NCBI GenBank assembly: GCA_019671005.1
Contig: CM033752.1
Coordinates: 8,618,001-8,682,000, forward strand
DNA: 64,000 nucleotides
Direction: 5' to 3'
DNA from: Hibiscus mutabilis
Taxonomy: Eukaryota; Streptophyta; Magnoliopsida; Malvales; Malvaceae
The translations under genes and the position numbers were made by a program. The notes under the pieces are model-generated. The model made no database searches, was not told the origin of the DNA, and saw only the letters and a list, made by a program, of their open reading frames with translations. Positions 32,299 through 44,641 of the stretch are shown here, piece after piece. How positions within the stretch are numbered: position 1 is the first letter of the stretch; the number at the start of each line of letters is the position of its first letter.

Positions 32299-33846
32299 GG
32301 AAGCTTGGAAAATCCTAAGATTTCTGATAGATTACAAATGAATGTAATGCTCGTGTGGGTTTGAAGCCTGACTTATATAAATCAGTCGTTCTTAATACTG
32401 TTACACTAATGAAAGAATATTGCATAAATACATGTTCAATCATTCGAGGCTCGTTCCAAGATAATTTGTGACGGTGACTTATTCAATTATACCACACAAC
32501 TAGAATTAAAAATTGAACACATGCGAGGTGTACCTATTTGAATGCTTGAAAAGTGAAATATTGATGAGACGTGTTTAATGGAATAGACTTGAAAGCCCAA
32601 TAAGCCATCAGCAATCTTCAGCACAGCAAATCACCGACTTACCTTATCGGGGTTAAATTACAAAATTTCCCTTGAATAATAAACTGAACCATCTATTGTG
32701 TCCCATGTTTACATGAATAATCTCCTTGATTGAAAACCAGTCTAAATCTATTTTGATATCAAGTGATCTTGTTATCTGAAGTAAAAACACAACTTCTTGT
32801 TCTTGATTTCTGATAAAAGTATACTCGATTCATGGGTCCTGATACTCCGATTTTAGTGATTAAACATCTGCATGTATCCTTTATTTTGCATACTGCTACT
32901 AATTAATGAGATGACTGTTACCGTTTAAAATTATTTTACTGGATATTGGGATACTAACTGAAGACTGTTGGTTCAGCCCTGATCAGGCTGATAATTCTGC
33001 CCGTATTTGGTTCTTACGCTTTGGCTAGGGTAATTCTGCCTACATTTGGTTCTTACGCTTCGGCTAGGGTGATTCTGCATGGGACCTAAGGTAACCCCTT
33101 AGGTCGGTACCTACACCCATTGGGCCTGGGTTAACACCTGTATAGATGTAGTTCTGAGGAACTGCATACTAGAGTTCGGTTGGAGGGTAGTTAGGCTTAT
33201 ACTAAATTTTTCCTGCCTTCTCCTTTGTCTCTGTCAAAATTATACAGTTGTCTGAAACTTTCTGTCTATCTTTTTCGATCTTCGATTGTTGGGACACACC
33301 AAACCCCTTAGCTCAATTCTTGTAAAATCTCTCTCCTATCTGATTCTTCTGGATTGTAGAATGCATGATTGATAATTAGGAGTTCAAGTAGTAATTAACC
33401 ATGATGACTTATCAATATTTAATTTCATGCTTTGCCTTATACATGCATGTGCTTACAGCATTTTTTGATAGTTTTGTATTACTGAGCTTTTACAAGCTCA
33501 CGTTATATTTTTACATCGCAAGTTAGAAGAAATCTATCATGGTATAGTAACGGACATCAGTGTTTGGAGTTCTCTAGGAGTTACTTTAGGAGTGCGGTAT
33601 TGGTACAGTTAGTGGGCATGCATGTCGTGTATTGTTTTATGTTAGTGTTTGTAATATACTTTCTAAACTATTGTTATATGTTTAAATGATTTTTTAAATG
33701 GTATTTTAAACAAAAGTTTATTTTACAGTTTTTAATGTATTTAAAGAAAAACATTTTTATGTAGATTTTAATGTGGGTCGCTCTCGTGACCCTAATGTGA
33801 CCTCCTAGAATTAGGTGCAACGCATAGGTGGGTCTAGGGAGTTACA
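32299..33846 (+). repeat. Solo LTR, right part
   Basis: It resumes from GGAAG after element A and ends 'gggagttaca' at 33846, followed by cgtga. A 43-base imperfect duplication containing 'ttggttcttacgctt' lies at 33003-33070, and a 'cccttaggtcggtacc' block near 33094 recalls the cccttcgggc subrepeats of the E LTR. No coding sequence. Confidence 0.72.
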
Positions 33847-33851
33847 CGTGA

Positions 33852-34231
33852 TTTAGGGTTTAAAAGCTTAAATAGACATAGTTGTAGGAAAAAATTCCAT
33901 TGTCCATGCATCAAATATTAACCATTTTATAATTGATATATAATTATTAAGGACAATTATCTCATACACATGCGGGGTAAAGTTTTTAAAACAAGTGTGC
34001 CTAATCCAAGGGTTAAAATCTAAAATTAAAATACATAACTCTAAACCTCTAAATACTAAATACTAAACCTTAAACCCTAAATACCAACCATAAACCCTAA
34101 ATTTTATACCCTGCAATATAAACTTGTAACCTTTACACCATAAACTAAAACCTTAAACCACTAAACTAATCCGCATGTGGAAACTAAAATTTCCACCTTC
34201 AGTGTATGAGATAATAATTCAATTAGTATAT
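33852..34231. repeat. Intergenic stretch with degenerate CCCTAAA-like words
   Basis: Between 34015 and 34150 there are about ten variants of ctaaacc/ccctaaa (for example 'aaccttaaaccctaaatacc'). They are too irregular for a functional telomere and look like an old interstitial array. Nothing else is recognisable. Confidence 0.6.
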
Positions 34232-34889
34232 GGTCTTGTTTGGCAATTAGTGAATAGTTGATTGCATTAGTTGATTTGACTAGCTGATTGTATAAAAATG
34301 TTTGGTGAAATTAACTGATAGCTAATAGTTGTTTGCTTATTTAAACAAGCAAAATGACATATAAGGACATGATTATATTCGATACTTGTTTGAATAGTTT
34401 ATTAATTATCAATATTTTGTATCTATTAATATTAATTAGATTATGAAAAATAATTTCTTTAATATAACATTACTAAGCATATTTGAAGGACCTATATATT
34501 AATTTATTATTTATACAATTATTTTTAATACAATTTAATTAATTATTAAATTTAAATACAATTATAGATGTGTGAGATTAAAAAGAAAAAACAAAAAGTA
34601 TTAGTTTACAAATGTGATAATGTAAACACGTGAGAGTGAAAAATTAAAATAGAAATGGTTAAATTTAGGTTATTTTGAGATTTTTGATAAATATTAAGAG
34701 TAAAAGGGTCTTTATAACTCTAATGTCAAAACTTCTAATTTCAAAAAGCTACTATTAGCAGCTTTTTCAAAATTAGAGATTTCACCACACTCCACTCTTC
34801 TAATCCGCTATTCACCAAAATCCAATTTAGCGAATTTGACCGATCAAACCTCTAATTTTAGCTCAAACCGCTGCTTATCAAACATGGCC
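34232..34889. mobile_element. hAT-like MITE
   Basis: The left end 'ggtcttgtttggcaattag' and the right end read inward 'ggccatgtttgataagcag' are imperfect inverted repeats of the GTTTGG type common in plant hAT MITEs. The interior is AT-rich and noncoding, with a palindrome around 'aaaagctactattagcagc'. I see no convincing 8-bp target duplication. Confidence 0.5.
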
Positions 34890-36864
34890 TATGAAAAATA
34901 CTTTGATATGCAAGTTTGTGTAAACTTTAGTTTATACAAGCTTGTTCATTTTAGAGTTTAAGAGTTTAGTTTATGATTCATGGTTAAGGGATCTATGTTG
35001 TAATATTTAGAATTTAGGATTTATGGTTAGAATTTAGAGTTTAGAGTTTTGGATTATGGATTTATATTTTGTATTTTATAATTCAAATAAGAAGGATTGT
35101 GTAAAAAAGTCACACAATTTATGTATCAAAATATAACCATTTATTATACATTATTAATTTTTTAGATTTTAAATCTTTTTAGTGCATGTTTTATGGGAAA
35201 ACATTTTACTTATTTTACGTTGTTTGTTTCACGTAAAAAGATTTACGAACATAGAACGTTTATACTTTGAGAAAAAGTTTGATACACAGTCCGTGTAAAT
35301 TAAAGTTTACTCGTGCTTTTTAAATTTAGGGGTTAGAGGTTTAGTTTAGGGGTTTAGGTTGTAGGGTTTAGAATTTAAGGCTTAGGGTTAGAGTTTAGGG
35401 TTTAAGGGTTAGAGTTTAGGGTTTAGAATTTAGAGTGTTAGGGTTAGGGTTTTAGATTTTAGATTTTATAGAAAAGTTGTGTAAAAATATTTTATACGGG
35501 CTGTGTATCAAAATAAAACCCCTTATACTTTATAGTCAAAGGAAAAAGTGTTGCTTTCGCATAAAATGACTTACGTTTTATAAATCCATAAGTCAATTTA
35601 CGTCATCTTCACTCTCATCGACAACGTTACTGGTAAAATTTGGTCATTTATCTCTCCTTATTATTTTTTCAATACAAATAAGATTTTGTTCCCTCTTATT
35701 GACTTCATCTTTTTCGTTTATTTTACAAATAATTAGAAAAAAAAAGAAAAAATAGGGTTTGAAAGAAAGTTCAACTGATCCATAAGGTTTTAAAATTATT
35801 TAGGGTTGTACAAAAGTCGTGGTCGAATATTAGGAGGGGTCAAATATTAAATTAAAAAAATACAATAATTATTAAGTATTTAAACTTAAAATCAGGGTGC
35901 AAGTCCTAATTTATATAATATTTAAACTTGTATGACCTAAATTATTATTAGACTAAAAATTTGTAGGCACAAATCCATATTTTTTTAATTCATCCCCTAC
36001 TTGATCAATTATTTAATAAGTCCTTATTTTAATTTATATAATTGTTTTTTGCAGGAGTAAAATTACTATTAGATAAAAAATTACTAAATATTTAAAATTT
36101 ACAGCAGGGGTATGAGCCCCTTGACCCTTAAAATTTCATTACTACAAATTTATTGTTTATGTTTGGAGTTCATGGGCGCAACATCACGGGGCTTAAGGGG
36201 ACATGGCTCCCACCAACTTTTAGGTTTATTATATTTTAAGTCCCTAAAAGTTTTCTAAATTAATTAACTTAAACACTCTATGAATTTTGAAGTTAATGGA
36301 ACTAAATTTTATCCCTAATTTTTTTTAGTTTAATTATTCTTTAGGACATATCAATCTTGTCCCTCTTTTAGGTACTAAAAAAACATAAATTCTAATGACC
36401 ATGCATAAATGAAAACTATTTTCCGTAATGACCATGCATAAATGAAAATTATTCTATGTATTTACTTGATCTAGACTAGACGTATATTTGTTCAAAAAAA
36501 AATTTAGACTAGACGTATATTAATCTAACTCTTTAAGTTTATACACTATCCTAATTTGATCCTGATTATAAAATTACAACACATAACTTTATAAATTTCA
36601 CAAATGTTAAAGGTTATTTTTTTTAGATTAAGACCAAATTAACATGATTTACAAATGTTAAAGACTAAATATATTTTTATATTAATAACAAATATATAAA
36701 GTCAATGGAAACATTAACACTGTGATTAATTGTCTTTAATTGCCCACTTTCAAAATCGAAAATGACTAAATTTATATATTTTTAGAGGGACTATTTTGTC
36801 TAATTTTGAAATTAAGAGGGACCAATGAGAGTTTCTCATCATTGAAATTTTCAAACTTGAGACT
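34890..36864. repeat. AT-rich intergenic DNA with TTTAGGG-like arrays and small duplications
   Basis: Degenerate tttaggg/ttagagt arrays occur at about 34955-35060 and 35325-35470, opposite in orientation to the array at 34015. Small tandem duplications are at 36395-36457 ('gaccatgcataaatgaaaa' twice) and 36473-36520 ('agactagacgtatatt' twice). There is no gene and no recognisable transposon end; old transposon debris is likely. Confidence 0.5.
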
Positions 36865-37251
36865 AGGGTTGGGCGTTCGATCGGATCAAGTCGAGTCAAA
36901 AAAATTTCAAGTTTACAAGTCCTATTTTACGATTCAAACTTTATTTAAATTTTTTTCAAATCGAGTCGAGTTGAATCAAGTCGGATTTTTGAGTTTATGT
37001 ACAAATTTAATTGTAAGTATTTATAATGATACAATACATATTGATTCTAATTTAAACGACTTTCGACATCCATATACGATATACATATATATTTCTTTAT
37101 ATTTTCACATGTGATATACATAATATATTGAGTAAAATTGACAGACTCGACTCGAACTTGAAAATTGATCAACTAATTACTAAAAATTTTGAGTTATTCG
37201 AATTTCTATTTTATAAGTCAAACTTTATTTGAAATTTTTTTGAGTCGAGTC
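36865..37251. mobile_element. MITE copy 2, cut by the Ogre-like LTR
   Basis: It starts 'agggttgggc' and aligns with copy 1 (17366-19412), notably 'gaaaattgatcaactaatta' at 37160-37185 versus 19219-19240. It ends in 'gagtcgagtc' at 37251, where the LTR begins, so the rest of the element is missing or displaced. Confidence 0.62.
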
Positions 37252-38392
37252 TGTAATCACTCATTTTTGTCCGGGTTTTAGTATTATTAGTATTATTTTA
37301 ATAGTAATATTATTAATATAAAATCAATAAAAAAGTAAAAAAATAAAATATATATATATATATATAAACATAAAAAGGCCAAAAAAAAAGGGAAAAGGAG
37401 TGGATGCCTAGCATCCACGTCACCCCACCTCTCACATTTGGCTATAAATCGCAATTGGGGAGAGGGGCAAAAGCCAACAATTGAGCCGGCCAAAGGCACC
37501 CAAAAAATGGGAGCCCAAGGCAACCCCGAACACGGGTTGCCATGGGCCTAGAGCAGTGCTCTCGGCCTCAGTTGGTTTGATTTACTATTCGATCAGGGAT
37601 TTTTTTATGGTTTGATTGAATTAATTTTTGGGTCATGATGAGATCTTGGTGGGGGTCGGTCGAAGTTTTTCATCCGAGCTTCGAGTGGGATAAAATTTGA
37701 TCTTTATCTCTGTATTTATTTTAATTTATTATTGGTTTAGATATAGGTAATATATAATTTTGTTGATTATGTTTTTAAATTATTGGCATGTTTTTATAAT
37801 ATATATTTTGTATGTTACGTTAGATTTAGTTTTTAGGGTCTTGGTATCCAGTTAGGAGTGGCATCCCGGTCTCCGGGTTTCATCTCTTTTGGTACCATTG
37901 ACCATGAGATTTTTTAAATGCCATGTTCATGCATTTTATTCTGTTGCATATAGTATTAGGCATTTATCCTTGTATTTTAGTGGGAGTGTCATCCCGGTTT
38001 CCGGGTGTCATCTCCTATGGTACCATGGATATAGAGGCAAATTTAATATTGTCATGCATACATGCATTTTTTAGGAATTAAAATTAAATTAGATTGAATT
38101 TTTATTTCTTTTAATAAATACGATACGAACCCATTAGGTACCAATTTTGGGGGGTGTGAGGTGCTAACATTTCCCCATCCGTAACCGACTCCTGAACCCA
38201 AGTTTTTCAAAATCTCTGGTTTTTATTTTCGGTGTCCGATCTACCCTTTTTGAATGATCGGTGGCAACTCCAAATTTTTAAAAAATGCGAGTTTTAACAA
38301 ATTCTCCTTTTTAAATTATTTTTCAATAAAAGTGGGAACCCCCAAATACGATCTCAATTTTTCGTACTGGCCTGAAAAAAATAGTCGCTACA
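37252..38392 (+). repeat. LTR of an Ogre-like Ty3/gypsy element
   Basis: It starts 'tgtaatcactcatttttg' and ends 'agtcgctaca'; it is 1141 bases long and followed by a primer site. Inside, a block around 'catcccggtctccgggtttc' (37862) recurs near 37990. A candidate TATA box is 'ggctataaatc' at 37440-37450. No second LTR is present. Confidence 0.72.
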
Positions 38393-38393
38393 A

Positions 38394-38414
38394 CATGGCG
38401 ACTCCGCTGGGGAC
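38394..38414 (+). other. Primer-binding site of the Ogre-like element
   Basis: 'tggcgactccgctggggac' starts two or three bases after the LTR. To my knowledge this site, complementary to a plant tRNA-Arg, is typical of Ogre elements. Confidence 0.72.
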
Positions 38415-38995
38415 TAAATTTTTTTAAAACAAAAAAATTTAAGAGTCAAGCCTTAGTTGGGTTCGCATCGTAGTTATTAAGAAAAATTTAAATTTAATTT
38501 AATTTAATTTTTAATTTCTATGCTTTGTTTGATTTTGATGCAAATTGTCATCATATATTAGTTTTAGAACCCTTAAGTGAGAGTGATTACTTCGCTTTGT
38601 GGGGTTTTCACCTCCGTATGGTGTTGTAATTCACTTCCGGGATTCGGTCCTTATATTTCGTGGGGTCCTCACCCCCGTATAGTATAAGGGTCGTATTCTC
38701 TCGAATCGATGTCTGACCGACAGTCCTTTAACAAAGGACACTTTTGTATATCTTTTCAACCAAATTTCTAAATTCAGTTATTTCATAAAGGAGATTATAA
38801 AAAATGAATATTTTAATTTGTTTCAACAAGTTTTTTTAGATACAGTCCTTTCACAAGGACATTTGTTCAGGCTAGGGTTTTGGACTTGAGAACTAAGAGG
38901 GAGCAAACCCTAAGGTTTTCGACTTGAGAACTAAGAGGGAGCAAACCACGAAGCCCCAAGTAGCTTATTATCCCTAAGGTAGAGGAGAGTTTTAT
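38415..38995 (+). other. Leader of the Ogre-like element, truncated
   Basis: Noncoding leader with two similar hairpins, 'gtcctttaacaaaggac' near 38722 and 'gtcctttcacaaggac' near 38843, and a tandem duplication containing 'gacttgagaactaagaggga' (38885 and 38921). It breaks off near 38995, where minus-strand element B sequence begins. No gag is present. Confidence 0.55.
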
Positions 38996-39508
38996 TTTTT
39001 TTTGCCTTGGAAGAACATTGTTGCCTTATTTATTTCTTTTACCCTGGCATCATCTTTTTTTTAAATCTAAGCATAGTTTCAAAAAGTCTAAGTTTGCTAA
39101 GGGACTAATACATCTTACTTGTTAAGTGCAAGTTCAATTCCCTAAGCAATCCTGGCATACTACTCTGCGAGCATGGCATGACAACTAAAGATTAAAGTCT
39201 TCTCATTGGACAGACACCTAGATCAAATTAAGCTTGCTTAACAATTGTTAACATTTTTCAAAATTAAATCGAGACAAAATTTTCTTTTTCTTTTTTAGCG
39301 GTTCGGTATACATCTACTCTAAATGACCTCGATGACATGGCAACAGAAATTAAACATGATATGCATGGCATAAATGTGAAGAAATGCACACCCCCAAACC
39401 CAAGATGTGCATTGTCCTCAATGCATGAAACAACACATATATGCAAAAGAACATAATAAAATAAAATGCATGGTCATGTGAATGCAATGTAATGAAATGT
39501 ACAGGAGT

Positions 39509-41068
39509 TTAGGAAGAAGAGGACTCCCCTTCGGAGACTTCTTCTTGTATGACTCGGGTCTTTCTCTTTATAAATGGCCCACGATCAGGGGCTATTCTCT
39601 TTCTTCCCTTCGTTGTTGGCTTTGCGGCAGTGGACGCTCCAACATCCCAGAGGACTTCCTCCACAATCTTGGCAGGGTTTGATGCGGTAGGAGTAGCGGT
39701 GGCATCGGACTGCGCAGGCTTCACTGGTGGTGTGGCAGGCTTCTTGGCAGACTTTGCTTTGGCAGACTTGGTTTTGGGTTCCTTTAATTCAATCTCAGAA
39801 TTAGAACTGGCAGACTCAACTTGAACTAGAGATAGTGGGACTGTAGCATCAAACTCTGAACTGGCTGGACTGAGTTGCATAATTGGACTAGCTGAACTGG
39901 CTGGCATGGCTTCATCACTGGTAGAGGGCTCGGCAGGGAAATTTAGGAATTCTGGCACAACATCATGAGATATTTTCTTGAGAGTTTCCCTAATTATCAC
40001 ATCATTGGCCTGCATGTAATGTCGTAGCTTGACATTAATCTCCTCAGCCTTTTCCATCTTACTGAGTATCATCTCCTGGCGTTGGTAGATTTGAGACAAC
40101 ATTGCCATAGAACCATCTGGCACAGTCTCAGGCATTGTGTCTGGCACAGCTTTTGACATCTTTGGCTTAAGCGTGGCCATTTTTGCTTTTCCCTTGGCCT
40201 TGTCCTTTGGCCCAACCGCAGTGAGGTTTCTCTATATGGCAGCAGTGATGGTCGTTCCCTTTATTATCTGGCCTTGCTCCTCATCAAGCCTAGGCACATC
40301 ATGGCGTATGCAAATGTTATAAATAAGCAAAGGGAAAAACAAACTACCTTTACCTCTCGCAACACACTTATAAGTCTATTCTATGATAATCTTTCCAATG
40401 TTGATCTTGCGCCCTTTTATGATGGAGTGCAACAAAATCAGCCTTTCTTCTGAGATCATCTCATTGTGGGATATAGTCAGCAGGTTTGCCTTAATGAAGT
40501 GATTCCAGCCTTTCACTTGTGGTTTCAACGCCAGCCTCTTCACCGTCCGGTGGCCCGTCGAAGAGACTGTCCACGTTGTACCAGGTTCACACAGATCCGT
40601 CAGCAGCTTTTTCCTCTTGGCAGCAGTCATCGAATCAATATACTCAAAATACTCATCTCCTGCACCATCCAACTCAAACATATTATTAATATATCCCTCA
40701 TTAAAACGCACACAGTTGCCCCTAATCATCAACAAAGGTGAATCCTTGGTCACAAGGTGCGCGTAGAATTCTTGAACGATGGTGGCATATATCTCCCCTT
40801 TTTGCTGGCAGAATAGACTCCACTTGTGCAAGTTAATCGTAGACATAACTTCTGAAGGGAAGTCAACTGTTGCCTCCGTTTTGAATTCGAAGTGCTTCTC
40901 GTAGCAAAAACTCCTTGAGGCAAAATTTGTTTCAAACTTTTTCTCGATCTCCTCGTTGAAGAATCTTTTAAAGGGAAGAGACGATGAGGCCATTGAAACT
41001 GGTTGAAGCTTGGAATGATGTTGAAAGATGAAGGAAAATGATGATTTGGGTTTGTACTTGCTTATCAA
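39509..41068 (-). pseudogene. Extra post-integrase frame of element B (putative plant transposon protein type)
   Basis: 41068-40376 is open for 230 residues; a second methionine at residue 26 (MASSSLPFKRFF) is a better start. Blocks VQEFYAHL, WNHFIKANLL and SHNEMISEERLILLHSIIKG resemble the 'putative plant transposon protein' domain found in Athila-type elements; this is from memory, not a search. After a frame break at about 40181-40375, 40180-39509 encodes a low-complexity S/A/P/K-rich part, with a possible coiled segment (MEKAEEINVKLRHYMQ) and a basic end (KGRKRIAPDRGPFIKRKTR). There is no obvious signal peptide or membrane segment, so an envelope role is not supported. Confidence 0.6.
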
Positions 41069-41636
41069 AAAGGAAGTAAAAATTGAGATAGATGTTATGG
41101 CTTCTTTAACTGGTAAGAGTAAGAAAGTGAAAGGTTTTAGGTTGGTTGAGTGTTTTAATGAGAGTAGTAATTAGGGATAATGATGGGGAATAAAAGGAAT
41201 TAATTTAAAAATAGGTGGAGTGATAAGGTTGAATTGATAAGGTGATACGTGATAAGATAGGGTAAGGATTGGAGTGATAAGGTAATTGATTTGAAATTTA
41301 AATTTCAACCAAAATTTGGGCGGCTAGGGCTTAAAGTCAAATAATGATAACTCTCTCAATTTTTTACTGGGCCGATAAAACTAGGGTTTTTCCCTCGTCC
41401 TTCAATATTTTGCACCGCTGCATGCCAAGCTACTCTGGCACTGCGTCTGGGAGATTTTTCTGTTAAAGCATTGGCTCCTGCCAGCGACCCTGGCACAATG
41501 AATCTGCGCAACTCAAAGGAAACCTTTCAACACATTAAAGGAATAAAAACATTGAACTTAGAAAAATAATTAAAAACCTAAAAACAAAGAGAAACACTAA
41601 CCTAATATTTACAAAAGTTCAAACCTGACGGTGTTT
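41069..41636 (-). other. Noncoding spacer between integrase and the 3' frame of element B
   Basis: This gap would hold the transcription or splicing signals for a separate 3' mRNA. I see AT-rich sequence with gataaggt repeats at 41220-41290 and no clear element. Confidence 0.4.
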
Positions 41637-42782
41637 TCATGTTACCTCTGCCAAAAAGATCACTTCTTTGGCATTGTTCTGATCACCTTCCATGTAGTGC
41701 TTTAAGCGTTGGCCATTCACCTTAAAGATTTCTCCCGTCTTCAAGTTCTTAATGTCCATAGCTCCATGAGCATAGGGCTTCACAACTTCATAAGGGCTCA
41801 TCCATCTTGATCTGAGTTTCCCTGGAAACAACTTAAGTCATTAGTTGAATAGCAAATCACGTTGGCCTACCTCAAAATGTCTTGACATTATCATGTTGTC
41901 ATGCCAACATTTTTCTTTTTCCTTGTAGATCCTGACGTTCTCATAGGCTTGCCTTCTGAATTCCTCCAACTCATTTAGGTCTAGTAACCTTTTTTCTCCA
42001 ACAGCTCTCCATGCCATGCCAAGTGTTCTGATGGCCCAATAGGCTTTATGCTCAAGCTCCACTAGCAGATGGCATGGTTTTCTGAAAACAAGTCTAAACG
42101 GTGAAGTACCCAAAGGAGTTTTAAACGCAGTCCTGTAAGCCCACAAGGACTCATCTAGTCTCAAGGATCAGTCCTTCCTTGATGGATTAACAGTCTTCTC
42201 TAAGATGTTTTTTGATCTCCTTGTTTGAAATCTCAGCTTGCTCGTTTGTTTGCGGATGATATGCTGTGGAAATTTTCTGTTGTATACCATACCTGTACAA
42301 GGCTTTAGAAATTATATTACATTTAAAATGAGTGCCCTCATCATGAATGATCACTCTAGGTGCGCCAAATCTAGTAAAGATATGCTTATGTAAAAACTTG
42401 GCAACGGCCTTGGCATTGTTCGTTGGCAGAGCAACAGCTTCTACCCACTTAGATACGTAGTCAACAGCAACAAGAATGTATACTTTACCAAATGAGGGTG
42501 GAAAAGGACCCATAAAGTCTATCCCTCATACATCAAATAAATCCACAGGCATAATGTTTTGAAGCGGTAGTTGGTGTCTACTAGAGATGTTTCCTGTCCG
42601 TTGGCATGATCACATGCCTTGGCATGCTCGTTGGCATCCTTATGTAGTGTGGGCCAAAAGAATCCTGACTGCAGTACCTTGGCAGCAGTTTTTGCTCTAG
42701 CAAAATGACCTCCATATAGTGCGACATGGCATAGATGCAATATGTTATGCTGTTCATCCTCAGGCACACACCGGCAGATCAC
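41637..42782 (-). pseudogene. Integrase of element B, broken
   Basis: The finger region 42782-42519 has LCHVALYGGHFARAKTAAKV (histidines kept), but the CxxC part is disturbed (CDHANGQ). The core 42513-42187 begins MGPFPPSFGKVYILVAVDYV; just upstream the frame reads D-V-stop-GIDF, a tgg-to-tga change. The second aspartate (HDEGTHF, residue 58) and the glutamate (EQAEISN, residue 94) are 35 residues apart, so the triad is conserved. C-terminal pieces at 42164-41841 and 41831-41637 (KLRSRWMSPYEVVKPYAHGA) are in separate frames. Confidence 0.84.
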
Positions 42783-42896
42783 TTGGTCGGTACACTATTT
42801 GAACAATATTGGCTCGTCCCAATAGCATTGTCTAACTTCCCACAAAAACCTTTTCTTGGCATTGTATGCCAAGTCTGGTGGCAGAATGTTACTTAC

Positions 42897-44423
42897 CTAG
42901 TAGTTGACAATATCGGCATACCATGGCATGGCATTAACTGTAAGCAAATACTCTTCAGAAAACTCATCTCTTATCAAATTGGTCTTACCATCTTCAAAAT
43001 GATGCTCTAAACGTGAGAGATGGTCAGCTACTAGGTTTTCACTGCCCTTTTTGTCTCGGACCTCAAGGTCAAATTCTTGAAGTAGGAGCGTCCATCGGAT
43101 TAGCCTGGGCTTGGCATCCTTCTTTTCCAAGAGATACTTTAATGTCGAATGATCTGTAAAAACCACAACTTTGTTACCAATTAAATAAGATCTAAATTTG
43201 TCAAAAGTAAATACAACCGCAAGAAATTCTTTCTCGGTCATAGAGTAATTTAGTTGTGCTTCGTTTAAGGTTCGGCTAGCATAGTAGATGGCATGGAAAA
43301 CCTTGCTATGCCTTTGTCCCAAAACTACTCCGACGGCATAGTCGCTGGCATCACACATGAGCTCGAAAGGCTCATTCCAGTTCGGTGCCACAACTATAGG
43401 GGCATTGATCAACTTTTCTTTAAGCTCCTGAAACTCTCTCAAACAAGAATCGTTAAATGCAAAAGTGGCATTATGTTCTAACAACAAGCATAAGGGTTTA
43501 CAATTTTTGAAAAGTCTTTAATAAAACGCCGATAAAAACTTACATGTCCTAAGAAACTTCTTATACCTTTGACACTTGTTGGGGCGGTAGTTGCTTAATT
43601 ACCTCAAATTTTGCTTGATCCACTTCTAACCCTCTCTCAGTTGCCTTGTGCCCGACAACAATGCCCTCCTTCACCATGAAGTGGCATTTTTCCCAATTCA
43701 GCACTATGTTCGTCTCTATGTATCTCTTCAAGACTTGCTCCAAACTCTGAAGACATTCCTCAAATGTTTTGCAAAACACTGAGAAGTCATCCATGAATAC
43801 TTCCATGTTGTTCTCGATCATATCGGAAAAAATGGACATCATGCAACGTTGAAACATTGTCGGTGCATTACATAGGCCGAATGCATTCTTCTAAATGCAA
43901 ACGTCCCATATGGGCACGTGAACGTAGTCTTCTCTTGGTCATCAGGGGCAATGGCAATCTGATTATAACCTAAATAACCATCCAAAAAACAATATAAAGC
44001 TTTACCTTCCAACCTGTCTAGCGTCTGATCAATGAATGGCAATGGGAAGTGATCATTCCTCGTGGCATTGTTCAGCCTCCTATAGTTCATGCACACTCAC
44101 CATCCAGTGATAGTTCTGGAGGGGATTAACTCAGCTTCACTATTTTGTACCACAGTCATGCCACCCTTCTTTGGCATGCATTGCACCGGGCTAACCCAAG
44201 AGCTATCATAAATGGGATATATAATCCTGAAATCAATCCATTTTATGATCTCTTTTTTCACTACTTCTTTCATGCTTGGGTTTAGCCTTCTTTGGCCTTC
44301 AATGGTCTTGCCATGGTACTCCTCCAAGATAATCTTCTGCATGCAAATGGTTGGGCTAATACCTCTGATGTCTTCCAAATTCCATCCTAATGCTTTCTTA
44401 TAGTCACGTAATATTTCCAACAA
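42897..44423 (-). pseudogene. Reverse transcriptase and RNase H of element B, broken
   Basis: The pieces in order are 44423-44097 (fingers: WVSPVQCMPKKGG, TITGW), 44096-43839 (FPLPFIDQTLDRL, FLDGYLGYNQIAIA), 43857-43561 (catalytic VFMDDFSVF, NWEKCHFMV) and 43487-42897 (RNase H: FELMCDASDYAVGVVLGQR, VFTDHSTLKYLL, VADHLSRLEHH). A stop follows TGW, and frameshifts lie near 43850 and 43520. RNase H keeps its aspartates and is open for 196 residues. Confidence 0.86.
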
Positions 44424-44641
44424 CCTTTCTTCCTAATCATTAGTGAAACCAGTGGCAATGATCACTGGCAGAGTTGAGCGTTCACCTAAATAAGCATACT
44501 TCAAGTGATCTGGCAATGGTTTCAGTTCCAATGCTGGTGGCTCCTCAATTGATGGTTTAGATGCCTTGATTTCTCTACCGACCAACTATAGTGACTCAAA
44601 ATAACTCGCCTCTTCAGCCTCCAAGACTAGTTCTCTAGTTC

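Noticed and set aside
35325..35470. True telomere or functional interstitial telomere
   Set aside because: The words are too irregular (tttaggg mixed with ttagagt and ttaggtt).
35700..36150. Integrated pararetrovirus fragment
   Set aside because: Only noncoding AT-rich sequence with no movement-protein, coat-protein or reverse-transcriptase motif.
40376..41068. Envelope gene of a plant retrovirus
   Set aside because: I see no signal peptide, glycoprotein-like cysteine pattern or membrane anchor; the sequence better resembles the plant transposon-protein domain of Athila-type elements.
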